A stretch of DNA of 64,000 bases, taken from the NCBI RefSeq assembly GCF_031127835.1, contig NZ_JARXHX010000003.1:372001-436000 (forward strand). The letters run 5' to 3'. The notes below the pieces were generated by a model. That model had not been told where the DNA came from, searched no databases, and worked only from the letters and a program-made list of their open reading frames with translations. The translations under genes and the position numbers were made by a program. This DNA comes from Pelagicoccus sp. SDUM812002 (GTDB taxonomy: Bacteria > Verrucomicrobiota > Verrucomicrobiia > Opitutales > Opitutaceae). How positions within the stretch are numbered: position 1 is the first letter of the stretch; the number at the start of each line of letters is the position of its first letter. Shown here piece after piece: positions 1 through 8,530 of this stretch.

Positions 1-1
1 C

Positions 2-244
2 ACCACCGAAGTCCGCTTCGACAAGACTGGCTTGCTCGCAATGGCAAACGCTGGTCCTGGCACTAACGGCAGCCAATTCTTCATCACCACTGCCAAAACA
101 CCTTGGCTCAACATGCGTCATACCATCTTTGGCGAAGTGGAAGAAGGCTACGACATCGTGCAAGCCATCGAAGGCGTCGAGCGCGACGGCATGGACAAGC
201 CACTCGAGGAGCAAAAGATTATCAAGGCCACCGTCATCGACTAA
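2..244 (+). CDS. Cyclophilin-type peptidyl-prolyl isomerase, 3' part only
   Basis: C-terminal 80 residues of a cyclophilin; the 5' part lies outside the window and the frame is open from base 2. The cyclophilin core is plain: a [13 protein letters not shown] segment, which lines the proline-binding pocket, followed by [20 protein letters not shown]. These enzymes catalyse cis-trans isomerisation of prolyl bonds. The short tail after the core argues for a single-domain form. Whether it carries a signal peptide cannot be seen. An intrinsic terminator follows the stop codon by about 20 bases. Confidence 0.93.
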   Translation, partial: TTEVRFDKTGLLAMANAGPGTNGSQFFITTAKTPWLNMRHTIFGEVEEGYDIVQAIEGVERDGMDKPLEEQKIIKATVID

Positions 245-266
245 GCCCAAGACACTCATTTCCAAC

Positions 267-299
267 AAAAGCCCGTTCCCGCAGAGGAGCGGGCTTTTT
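267..299 (+). terminator. Intrinsic terminator of the cyclophilin gene
   Basis: GCCCGTTCC pairs with GGAGCGGGC (one G-T wobble) around a short loop and is followed by TTTTT. It lies between the cyclophilin stop and the convergent exonuclease gene. Confidence 0.85.
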
Positions 300-345
300 G
301 CTTGGAGAGACCGATTTCACCCGGTCCGCCACGTGGGCATCGGCC

Positions 346-1200
346 TCAATCCCGTTTGACCGTCAAAGTCAACAGTCGGTCCCACTCCTGGTGATAGCGA
401 ATGAAGTGTTTCTTCCCTTTCTCGATTTCCTCGTCGAGGAGCTCGCGCACCAGAGCCTGTTCGCTTTCGTAGGCCTCCGAGCTCAGCAAGCCAGAAAAGT
501 GAGCGATGCGAGCCCAAAGCAAATGGGTGGTGATCGCGTCAAATTCGTTGTAATCCAATATATCCTGAAGTTTCCCCTGTAGCCAAAGGTCGGATACAAA
601 ACCGCCTTCCGTGTCCACCTTACCTGGTATTCCCGAGAGTGTCGCTATCTCGTGCAGACGCGGTGTCTGCCCCCAGCGCCCCACCATTGGAGCAAGATCG
701 ACATTGTGGTCGCCGCTCGTGGCAAAGTAGTCCACGCCCTCCCAAGGCTTGTTGGGGCGCTCCCCCATGCCTTGGCTGTACAAGCCATGTACGATGGCTC
801 GCTGAACGATGATCGGCACGTCCGCGTTGTGGGAATTGTAGCCGACCAGCTGCGGCTTGCGCGAACCGATCGCCTTCAGGAGCTGTTTGAGGATGGTACG
901 CTCCTTAGCCTTCTCGTCGTCGCCAGCGGTCGCAGGCAAGGTCACCAGTTTCAGCTTCACCTTGCCCGCCACTACCTCGCGCAGCACTCCCGATACCGAA
1001 ACAATGCGGCAAAGCACCGTTTTAAGATACGGCTGAGGATTTTCCTCGGTAGCGCCGCTCTCGCGCCAGAGCCGCTTCATTGCTTCTTCTGGACCGTGGG
1101 CTCCGCTCGTATCCACCCCGAAGAGCATCTCCGCGCTCAAGGGATCAGGTATCCATTCAAGGTCGAAAGAGAACAGGCAGGGCTCGATGGTCTTTAGCAC
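346..1200 (-). CDS. Predicted PolB-like 3'-5' exonuclease
   Basis: A 284-residue protein of the stand-alone DEDD exonuclease family related to the proofreading domain of family-B DNA polymerases. Visible motifs: ExoI FDLE (Asp13, Glu15), ExoII in YNSHNADVP (Asn122 to Asp127) and ExoIII YNEFD (Tyr217, Asp221). These acidic residues would bind two metal ions for 3'-5' hydrolysis of DNA or RNA. No polymerase domain is attached. The start is a GTG with no clear ribosome binding site; no upstream ATG is available in frame. It is transcribed alone, convergent with the cyclophilin. The true substrate is unknown. Confidence 0.75.
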   Translation of the reverse strand: MLKTIEPCLFSFDLEWIPDPLSAEMLFGVDTSGAHGPEEAMKRLWRESGATEENPQPYLKTVLCRIVSVSGVLREVVAGKVKLKLVTLPATAGDDEKAKERTILKQLLKAIGSRKPQLVGYNSHNADVPIIVQRAIVHGLYSQGMGERPNKPWEGVDYFATSGDHNVDLAPMVGRWGQTPRLHEIATLSGIPGKVDTEGGFVSDLWLQGKLQDILDYNEFDAITTHLLWARIAHFSGLLSSEAYESEQALVRELLDEEIEKGKKHFIRYHQEWDRLLTLTVKRD

Positions 1201-1279
1201 GGGACAAGATATAGGAGAGGTATTAGCTCTGTGTTAAGTCTTTCTTGCACAAGTCCTACAGCTTTCCATCTTGCTACCC

Positions 1280-2269
1280 ATGTCTCTCGACCAGGAACTC
1301 TCCATCGCCAAGGAAGCCGTACGCAAAGCTTCCCTCCTCTGCTCCGCAGCCCAACGCGGACTCGTCGACGCTGAAAAGCACGACAAGGACGACAAGTCGC
1401 CCGTCACCGTAGCTGACTACGGGGCCCAAGCTATCGTACTCTCCACGCTCGCGAAAGCCTTTCCATCCGACCCAGCGGTAGGCGAGGAGGACTCCAGCGA
1501 CCTACGCAAGGAGGAGAATGGCGAGCTGTTCGCTCGCGTCGTGGAATACGCCCAAAAGATCGATTCCTCGCTGGACTCCGACTCCGTGCTGGCCGCTATC
1601 GACCGTGGGAGCCATGGTGGTGGCGCAGCAGGACGCTTCTGGACCCTAGACCCCATCGACGGCACAAAGGGTTTTCTGCGCGGCGAGCAATACGCAGTCG
1701 CTCTCGCCTTGATCGAAGACGGAGAAGTCGTACTGGGAGTGCTCGGCTGCCCTAATCTTCCAGTCGATCCAGCTAACCCCGACAGCGAGAAAGGCTGCAT
1801 CCTGTTCGCCGTCAAAGGACAGGGTGCCTTCCAAGCGCCACTCAGCGACATTTCCGCAGCTGTTTCGATTTCGACTGACTCCGTATCCGATCCTGCCCAG
1901 GCCGTATTCTGCGAATCCGTCGAGTCCGGACACACGGCCCACGGTCGCTCCGCTGAGATTTCCGAAGCCCTCGGCACATCTGTAGAGCCGTTCCGCATGG
2001 ACAGCCAATGCAAGTATGCCGCTGTTTCTCGCGGCCAAGCTTCGGTCTACCTGCGACTCCCCACCCGTCCCGGATACGAGGAAAAGATCTGGGACCATGC
2101 CGCCGGCTACATCGTGCTACTGGAAGCAGGAGGGCGAATCGCCGACACCTTTGGCCAGTCGTTGGACTTTTCCATCGGTCGAACCCTGAAAAATAACAAA
2201 GGCATAGTCGCTACCTCACCGGCCGTTTTTGAAAGTGTCGTAAAAGCGGTCGTCGCATCCGGAAGATAG
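1280..2269 (+). CDS. cysQ: 3'(2'),5'-bisphosphate nucleotidase, CysQ/HAL2-like
   Basis: A 329-residue member of the lithium-sensitive inositol monophosphatase superfamily. Metal-binding motifs are present: GEED (68-71), DPIDGT (124-129) and WDHAAG (from Trp271). The family removes the 3'-phosphate from adenosine 3',5'-bisphosphate or PAPS and so clears the by-product of sulfate activation. The length and the insert between the GEED and DPIDGT motifs resemble the plant/yeast HAL2 form more than the shorter enterobacterial CysQ. I chose the ATG at 1280; a TTG three codons upstream is possible. A terminator follows. Substrate preference is inferred from family only. Confidence 0.82.
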   Translation: MSLDQELSIAKEAVRKASLLCSAAQRGLVDAEKHDKDDKSPVTVADYGAQAIVLSTLAKAFPSDPAVGEEDSSDLRKEENGELFARVVEYAQKIDSSLDSDSVLAAIDRGSHGGGAAGRFWTLDPIDGTKGFLRGEQYAVALALIEDGEVVLGVLGCPNLPVDPANPDSEKGCILFAVKGQGAFQAPLSDISAAVSISTDSVSDPAQAVFCESVESGHTAHGRSAEISEALGTSVEPFRMDSQCKYAAVSRGQASVYLRLPTRPGYEEKIWDHAAGYIVLLEAGGRIADTFGQSLDFSIGRTLKNNKGIVATSPAVFESVVKAVVASGR

Positions 2270-2586
2270 CAAGCTCCAGTTGACCCAAACCTAGGGCATC
2301 GAAACCCAAACCTATTCCTAGTTAGGCAACGAAGCTCCCTTTGGGGGCTTTTTTTGGGCCCTTACTCATCCTCGCTGAGTAGTATTCACGAAGCCAAATG
2401 AGTTTTTCACCTCTAATTCAACACAAGCTCAAGTTTCACCTTATCTGAACGATCATAGAGTGCCGAACCTACCAAACCAGCACTCTGAACGCTTCAAACT
2501 ACAGTCTCACCACACGCACACGCGAGCTAGCCGCACGAAAACAACGTACGGTTATTGGATATGTAATCGCCCTTCTGGCCTTCTCG
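2270..2586. other. Intergenic region upstream of the secretion operon
   Basis: A 317-base stretch with the cysQ terminator near its left end. An ATG at 2398 opens a frame that stops at 2446, in the same frame as the TolC-like gene, so it cannot be its start. From 2449 the TolC frame is open and encodes a hydrophobic leader before the first accepted start codon. I see no further gene. Confidence 0.6.
2331..2355 (+). terminator. Intrinsic terminator after the cysQ-like gene
   Basis: AAGCTCCC pairs with GGGGGCTT over a three-base loop, followed by a run of T. It ends the nucleotidase transcript before the secretion operon. Confidence 0.75.
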
Positions 2587-3798
2587 TTGCTTCCCATTCT
2601 GCCCGCTCAAACCTTGAGCGAGGCCCTTGATGCGACGCTCTCGCGATACCCGAAGATTCGGGTGCTCGAGTCCCGCGTACAGATTGAGCAAAACAAACTC
2701 ACCGGTGAACGCGCAGCTCTGCGCCCCCAGCTATCCCTCAGCATGCGCGGAGGCGAAGAACGCTTCGGAAACGAAAAAGGACTCCAAGTATACGGAGAAA
2801 CCGGCAATGCCTCCCTGCAAGGCAAGCAACTCCTTTTTGATGGCGGCAACACGCGCCACCGAATCACTGAAGCTCAGGCTAACCTGCGCACCAGCGAAGA
2901 GTCTCTCCGCAAAGTCCGCGAGGACCTAGCCCTCGAGCTTTCGCTAACATACGTAAACGTCATCAAGTACACCCGCTTGGTGAACCTTGCCGAACAAAGC
3001 GTCTACCTCCACAAAGACGCACTCGACAAGATCCAGCAAAAATTCGATGCCGGGGCCGGCCCAAGGGCAGACGTCGTTCTCGTAAAAGCTCGTCTTGGTA
3101 TGGCAAAAGCCAGCCTAGAAGCACGCAATCGCCAACTCAATATCGCCAACAATACGTTCCTGAAGTTGACCGGCGTCTACCCCGCGAGACTCGTAGAACC
3201 TGATTTCCCAGGTTGGGCGATTCCCGAATCAATCGACGAAATCTCTTTCAACGCAAATCCCAGCGTCCGAGCCGCACATTCAGAACTGCAGGCTACCTAT
3301 TCGCGTCGCAAAGTAGCTGAAAGTGCCTTCCGCCCGAAGCTAAACTTCGTGGTCGAAGGTGACGCGGCCGAATCCGACCGCTACGAAAAGCTCCAAGAGG
3401 ACGCTATGGCCTTGATCACACTCTCCTACAATATCTTCGACGGCGGGAGGCGACGAGCCGAGATCAATCGAGCCAACTATCAGGTTAACGAAGCGGACTT
3501 CAAGTTGCAGGACACTCTCATCGAAACTGAGACCTCATTCGCAAACGCTTGGAACGAGCTACTTTCGACGAATGAACGTATCTACCTTTTGGAGACCCAT
3601 CGCGATGCAATGGAGTCGGTCGTAGACGCATACCACGAGCAGTTCGAACTCGGAAAGAGGCCTCTCATAAATCTGCTCGACGTCGAAAATGAACTATCTT
3701 CCGCACGAGCTTCCGTAGAGGAAGAACGCCTCAACAGATTGCAAGCAGCCTACCGACTCCTTTCTGCGATGGGCGAACTCACCACCTCTATCAAATAG
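2587..3798 (+). CDS. TolC-family outer membrane efflux protein
   Basis: An outer membrane channel subunit of a type I secretion system, about 400 residues. The two-fold repeat of long helices typical of the family is visible: an N-terminal SEALDATLSRYPKIRVLE repeat start, central YNIFDGGRRRAEI and a C-terminal HEQFELGKRPLINLLDVENEL. The marked start is a TTG that falls inside what looks like a signal peptide (hydrophobic stretch ending LPAQT). The frame continues upstream to 2449 with Arg-Lys-Gln-Arg before the hydrophobic core, but has no ATG, GTG or TTG there. The true start is therefore uncertain and may be non-canonical. It heads the operon with the response regulator (28-base gap), exporter and adaptor. 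Confidence 0.85.
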   Translation: MLPILPAQTLSEALDATLSRYPKIRVLESRVQIEQNKLTGERAALRPQLSLSMRGGEERFGNEKGLQVYGETGNASLQGKQLLFDGGNTRHRITEAQANLRTSEESLRKVREDLALELSLTYVNVIKYTRLVNLAEQSVYLHKDALDKIQQKFDAGAGPRADVVLVKARLGMAKASLEARNRQLNIANNTFLKLTGVYPARLVEPDFPGWAIPESIDEISFNANPSVRAAHSELQATYSRRKVAESAFRPKLNFVVEGDAAESDRYEKLQEDAMALITLSYNIFDGGRRRAEINRANYQVNEADFKLQDTLIETETSFANAWNELLSTNERIYLLETHRDAMESVVDAYHEQFELGKRPLINLLDVENELSSARASVEEERLNRLQAAYRLLSAMGELTTSIK

Positions 3799-3826
3799 TA
3801 TCCAGCCTTCTACACAGCCATCCAGT

Positions 3827-4702
3827 ATGAGCGACAATAAAGAAAACAAAGTATCCAAAGGTAAACTACGCGTCCTCATTGTGGAAGACTCGAAGATCGA
3901 GGCTAAATTCACAGCGAACCTTCTCAAGAAAAACGGATACGAGGTTACAAGCGAACGCGTGGAAACACGTGAGGACATGAAAAACCAGCTCGATGAACAG
4001 GAGTGGGATATCGTGATCTCCGATTATCAAATGCCAGAGTTCGACGGCATGCAGGCACTTCAACTCTTCCAAGCCTACGACCTGGACATCCCTTTCATTC
4101 TCGTCTCAGGAAAAATAGGCGAAGAAAGCGCAGTCGACCTCATGAAAATGGGAGCGCAGGACTATATAATGAAAGGCAATACCGCTCGTCTATTGCCGGC
4201 CATCGAGTCTCACCTGAAGGATGCCTCCAATCGTCGCGAGAAAGTAAAGCTCGAGAGCAAGCTCCGCGAGAGCGAAGCTCAATACCGAGGATTTTTTGAA
4301 AATGCTGCGATTGGTATCTTTCGATGCGACGCCCAAGGTAAAATTTTAGACGTAAACAGCTTCCTCGCTCACGCGCTAGGTTTCGAGACAAGGGGTGACT
4401 GTATCCAAGTATGCGAGACACTGTCTCCTGAAGTCTACGATCACCAGACCCATCAAGCGAGCACAGTCGAACTCGCTGCCGAAGCACAGCAAGGGGGGCA
4501 TTTCGAGGCTACTTTTCATCGCCAAGACAACTCCACAATGGAGGCAATCATTAACGTTTGGGCTATAAAGGACCAAAGCTCTGAAAGCGTCTTTCTTGAG
4601 GGAACCATAGAGGACGTGACAGAGCAACGAGAGATGGAACGCAAGCTCCGCGAAATGGAACAGCTCCATGAATCCCTGATAGATCTGACCAGCAATCTCT
4701 AA
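3827..4702 (+). CDS. Response regulator receiver with PAS domain, no DNA-binding output
   Basis: A 291-residue cytoplasmic protein. An N-terminal receiver domain (about 13-135) has the acidic pair Glu20-Asp21, phosphoacceptor Asp66 in VISDYQMP and the conserved Lys in VSGKI. A short helical linker leads to a PAS domain (about 150-270) that starts SEAQYRGFFENAAIGIFRCD, then a helical tail. There is no DNA-binding, kinase or GGDEF domain, so any effect must be through protein contacts. Its stop codon overlaps the start of the ABC exporter by one base, which suggests translational coupling and a role tied to secretion. Which kinase phosphorylates it is not visible. Confidence 0.85.
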   Translation: MSDNKENKVSKGKLRVLIVEDSKIEAKFTANLLKKNGYEVTSERVETREDMKNQLDEQEWDIVISDYQMPEFDGMQALQLFQAYDLDIPFILVSGKIGEESAVDLMKMGAQDYIMKGNTARLLPAIESHLKDASNRREKVKLESKLRESEAQYRGFFENAAIGIFRCDAQGKILDVNSFLAHALGFETRGDCIQVCETLSPEVYDHQTHQASTVELAAEAQQGGHFEATFHRQDNSTMEAIINVWAIKDQSSESVFLEGTIEDVTEQREMERKLREMEQLHESLIDLTSNL

Positions 4703-6936
4703 TGATTTCCGACAAAAAGAATACCAGGCTTGCGCCCCCGATTCGCCGAGCCGCACCTAGGCCCGGGGTCGAAATAGCTACGCCCGAGGAGAAAACCTCT
4801 CAGTCGACAATCGAACCGAGAGTATTCGACGACCCACTACTCGACTGTCTGATACTGATAGGCAAGATGCATGACCGTCAGCTCTCGGGCGACGTGCTCA
4901 CAGCAGGCCTTCCTTTGGTCGACAACCGTCTTACTCCACGCCTTTTTATCAGGGCAGCTGATAGTGCAAAATTCTCTGCTCGCATCGTCAAACGTAACCT
5001 CACCGCAATACCAGAGCTCGTATTCCCATGCGTCCTCCTGCTCCGCGATAATCGCAGCGCTGTTCTCGTCAGCCGAAAGGGAGACGACTTCTCAGTTATC
5101 CTTCCCGAAACTGGAACAGGCCAAGTCGTACTAGACAGAGCGAAACTAGAATCTGAATACATAGGGACCGCCATCTTCGTAAAGCCCGAGTTCGCCTTCG
5201 ATGCTCGGGCCGACAAATCAGAGAGCAGCATCAAGTCTAAGAACTGGTTTTGGGGAACCCTTTGGAAATACCGACGTGTTTATCAAAGCGTCCTACTGGC
5301 TGCTGTCTTCATTAACATTTTCGCGGTTGCAGGTTCGATGTTCGTCATGAACGTCTACGACCGTGTCATTCCGAACAACGCTATCGACACCCTTTGGGTG
5401 CTGGCAAGTGGGGTAACCCTCGTTTATGGCTTCGATTTCCTGCTCAAGACGCTGCGTAGCGCCCTCATCGACAAGGCAGGAAAAAACGCTGACGTCCTCC
5501 TCTCTAGCTTTATATTCCAACGCGTGCTCGGTATCAAGATGGAGCACAAACCCGCCTCTGCAGGCAGTTTTGCAAGTCTGGTAAAAGGATACGAGAGCCT
5601 GCGCGAGTTCTTCACCTCCGCGACGATGGCCACACTCATCGACCTCCCTTTCGTCGTTCTTTTCATCGGTCTCATGTATTTCATGGCGGGCTGGGTGGCC
5701 TTTATCCCAGCAGCTGGTATCCTACTTATTTTGGCAATCGGAGCGATCCTGCACATACCGCTCAAACGAGCTGCCGAAGTAGCCCAAGGATCCTCAGCGC
5801 AGAAGCATGCCCTGTTAGTGGAAGCCATCGGAGGGTTTGAAGCCATCCGAGGGCTTTCCGCTGCAGGCATCTTCCAGCGTCGAATGGAAAACTTCCTCGG
5901 AAGCTCCGCCAAAAGCGAAGTGGCGTCGCGACGGATTTCTGCCGCTGCGACGAATTTCACCGCTTTCGTATCACAGATGGTTTCCGTTGTTATAGTCGTC
6001 GCATCCGTTTATCGGATACGCGAGGGAGACATGAGCATGGGAGCTTTGATAGGCTGCACGATCCTCAGCGGACGAGCAATGGGACCGATCGGACAAGTCG
6101 CGGCACTACTCTCACGAATGCAGCAATCCATCGTCTCGCTGAAGGGCCTCAACGAAATCGTCGAGCTTCCCCAAGAGAGAGAAGCCGGACGGAATTACGT
6201 TCGCAAAAACGACTTCCGCCCGAGCGTCGAATTCAAAGAGGTCAGTTTCTCCTACTCGGAGGATACCGAACCCGCTGTCAAGAACGCTAGCTTCGTGATC
6301 GAACCGGGAGAGAAAGTCGCAATATTGGGCCGAGTTGGTTCAGGTAAGAGCACCTTGCTTCGCTTGATCCTCGGCTTTTACCAGCCGACCTCTGGCATGA
6401 TTCTCGTCAATGGCACCGATATCCGCCAACTTGACCCAGCTGAGCTTCGACGCCGCCTCGGCTATATCGCCCAGGATAACAATCTTTTCTTTGGCTCCCT
6501 CAAGGAAAACATCCTTATGGGCGCCCCTTGGGCCGACGAAGAGGAATTACTCCAAGCATCGAAGCTTTCCGGCGTCGAACGCTACGCTTCCCGACATCCA
6601 ATGGGCTACGACATGCAGATCGGCGAACGCGGCGAACGCCTTTCTGGAGGACAGCGCCAAGCTATTAACATCGCTCGAGCAATCATCGCAAAACCACCGG
6701 TCCTCGTCATGGACGAGCCAACTAGCGCCATGGACGCCAATGCGGAGCGCGAGTTCATTGCCGCCATGGACTTCTACGGAAGCGAAAACGGACGCACTAT
6801 CGTACTGTCCACCCATAAGCCTTCTATGCTCAAACTGGCAGACCGCATTATCGTAATGGACCAAGGTCGTATCGCAGCCAACGGACCTAAGACCGAAGTC
6901 ATGCGCCAACTCTCAGGAGGAGCCGGTAGAAACTAA
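4702..6936 (+). CDS. Type I secretion ABC exporter, LapB/LssB-like
   Basis: Inner membrane ATPase-permease of 744 residues. The first ~150 residues form a C39-like domain without a catalytic cysteine, as in exporters that bind rather than cleave their substrate. About five to six membrane segments follow (about 195-460). The nucleotide-binding domain has Walker A GRVGSGKST near 543, signature LSGGQRQ near 647, Walker B VLVMDEP near 668 and an H-loop STHKP near 704. It starts on the last base of the preceding stop codon (TAATG). With TolC and HlyD partners it would form a complete type I secretion system. No RTX or adhesin substrate gene lies in this window. Confidence 0.9.
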   Translation: MISDKKNTRLAPPIRRAAPRPGVEIATPEEKTSQSTIEPRVFDDPLLDCLILIGKMHDRQLSGDVLTAGLPLVDNRLTPRLFIRAADSAKFSARIVKRNLTAIPELVFPCVLLLRDNRSAVLVSRKGDDFSVILPETGTGQVVLDRAKLESEYIGTAIFVKPEFAFDARADKSESSIKSKNWFWGTLWKYRRVYQSVLLAAVFINIFAVAGSMFVMNVYDRVIPNNAIDTLWVLASGVTLVYGFDFLLKTLRSALIDKAGKNADVLLSSFIFQRVLGIKMEHKPASAGSFASLVKGYESLREFFTSATMATLIDLPFVVLFIGLMYFMAGWVAFIPAAGILLILAIGAILHIPLKRAAEVAQGSSAQKHALLVEAIGGFEAIRGLSAAGIFQRRMENFLGSSAKSEVASRRISAAATNFTAFVSQMVSVVIVVASVYRIREGDMSMGALIGCTILSGRAMGPIGQVAALLSRMQQSIVSLKGLNEIVELPQEREAGRNYVRKNDFRPSVEFKEVSFSYSEDTEPAVKNASFVIEPGEKVAILGRVGSGKSTLLRLILGFYQPTSGMILVNGTDIRQLDPAELRRRLGYIAQDNNLFFGSLKENILMGAPWADEEELLQASKLSGVERYASRHPMGYDMQIGERGERLSGGQRQAINIARAIIAKPPVLVMDEPTSAMDANAEREFIAAMDFYGSENGRTIVLSTHKPSMLKLADRIIVMDQGRIAANGPKTEVMRQLSGGAGRN

Positions 6937-6947
6937 TTCCCGATCCC

Positions 6948-8336
6948 ATGAACACACCCGAACCATCCCGATTCCAATCTGGAAAGAAGACCGTTCCAGA
7001 AAAGACCCAGACACCGATAAACGAAGAAACGGTTTCTCCGAAGGCCGATTCGGAAGTCCAGGCGACGGAACCAAAAGAGCCTGTGGAAACCAAAGTCGAC
7101 CCCCCTCAGGCGAGCCCATTAAAGAGCGAACAAGAAACCGTGAAACCGAAAAAGAGCGATCTCGACTTCGTTGCTGATACCAAAGCTGCCTTCCTCGAGA
7201 ACCGAAGCCCTTTGGCAAGTCTGTTACTGTTCACTATAGTCGGCGTTATTAGCACCTTCGTCTACTGGGCGAGCAGCTCAGAGGTCAATGAGATCACGCG
7301 TGGCCAAGGAAAAGTCGTCCCCACCGATTTCCTGCAAGTGGTACAAATCCTCGAAGGTGGAATCCTATCCGAGCTAAACGTCAGAGCAGGTGACATCGTC
7401 AACAAGGGCGACAGTCTACTCCGTATAGACAGCACGGCATTTTCAGCTGCCCGAAGCGAGAGCGCAGCTCAGCGCGACAGCCTCATGGCCCGCATCGCTC
7501 GATTGGAGGCAGAAGCCAACGACAGCGATTCCATTACCTTCCCTGAGTACATCTTACAAAGCCGCCCGGACCTCGCCATAAGCGAGCGCACCCTTTTCGA
7601 AAGCCGCCGTTCAAATCTCGCTGGATCAGTCCGCCACTTGAGCAAAAGCCTCGAGCTCAAACGTCAAGAGCTCGATATAACCGTACCCTTGGCAGAGAAA
7701 GGTATCGTTTCCCAAGTGGAACTGCTGCGACTTCAGTCGGCCGTGAACGATACGGAAAGCGAATTAAGCCGTATCCAAACAGATTATACAAAAGAAGTGC
7801 TGACCTTGAGAAACGAGGTACAAGCGAAGATGGAGCAGATCCAGCAAAGCATGCTCGCTTACGAAGACAAAATTCGTCGCACAGACGTCAAGTCACCCGT
7901 AACCGGTACGATTAACAAAGTGAACTTCAACACGATTGGCGGAGTAATTCGATCCGGAGAACCTATCGTGGAAATCGTTCCTCACGAGAGCGATCTCATC
8001 GTTGAAGCTAGTGTTCTTCCCAAAGATATTGGCTTCATTCACCCCGGCCAAGAGGCCACCGTGAAACTTTCAGCATACGACTTCTCGATCTATGGAGGCC
8101 TCAGAGGAACCGTAGAGCACATCAGCGCCGACACCTTCACCGACGAACGCGGAGACAGCTACTACACGATACGCGTGCGCACCGGCGAGCGGTCACTCGC
8201 AACGACCGATCAGGACTTCAACATTATTCCTGGGATGCAAGTAGAAGTCGACATTCTCACAGGCAAAAAGACGGTACTCGACTACATCTTTAAACCGTTG
8301 CTCAGGGCAAAGATGAACGCCCTGACAGAGCGCTAA
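6948..8336 (+). CDS. HlyD/LapC-family membrane fusion protein
   Basis: Periplasmic adaptor of the type I secretion system, 462 residues. A charged, Pro/Lys-rich cytoplasmic leader of about 80 residues precedes one membrane segment (about 86-107). A lipoyl-like half (QVVQILEGGILSELNVRAGDIVNKGDSLLRID), a coiled-coil hairpin, the second lipoyl half (DVKSPVTGTINKVNFNTIGG) and the HlyD C-terminal beta domain follow. It starts 11 bases after the exporter stop, as the last gene of the operon. The leader is longer than in most HlyD proteins. Confidence 0.9.
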   Translation: MNTPEPSRFQSGKKTVPEKTQTPINEETVSPKADSEVQATEPKEPVETKVDPPQASPLKSEQETVKPKKSDLDFVADTKAAFLENRSPLASLLLFTIVGVISTFVYWASSSEVNEITRGQGKVVPTDFLQVVQILEGGILSELNVRAGDIVNKGDSLLRIDSTAFSAARSESAAQRDSLMARIARLEAEANDSDSITFPEYILQSRPDLAISERTLFESRRSNLAGSVRHLSKSLELKRQELDITVPLAEKGIVSQVELLRLQSAVNDTESELSRIQTDYTKEVLTLRNEVQAKMEQIQQSMLAYEDKIRRTDVKSPVTGTINKVNFNTIGGVIRSGEPIVEIVPHESDLIVEASVLPKDIGFIHPGQEATVKLSAYDFSIYGGLRGTVEHISADTFTDERGDSYYTIRVRTGERSLATTDQDFNIIPGMQVEVDILTGKKTVLDYIFKPLLRAKMNALTER

Positions 8337-8376
8337 CGCTCAGCCGACATTCGATTGTTCTCAACTGCCGTCGCTC

Positions 8377-8395
8377 GCCCCTCGAGGGCTTTTGT
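8377..8395 (+). terminator. Possible terminator of the secretion operon
   Basis: GCCC-CTCGA-GGGC followed by TTTTG, about 45 bases after the adaptor stop. The stem is only four to five pairs, so this is tentative. It lies on the 3' flank of the intron insertion. Confidence 0.4.
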
Positions 8396-8530
8396 CGCAG
8401 GCCGGTGATGGCAAGACTATCTCCCGAAGCAAAGACCCTTGGCGATAGGATCGAGTAGCCAGGGGCAGTCGCCCGCCCCCAGCTCTCACACCACCGGACG
8501 TACGGTTCACGTATCACGGCGGTTCCGAAG

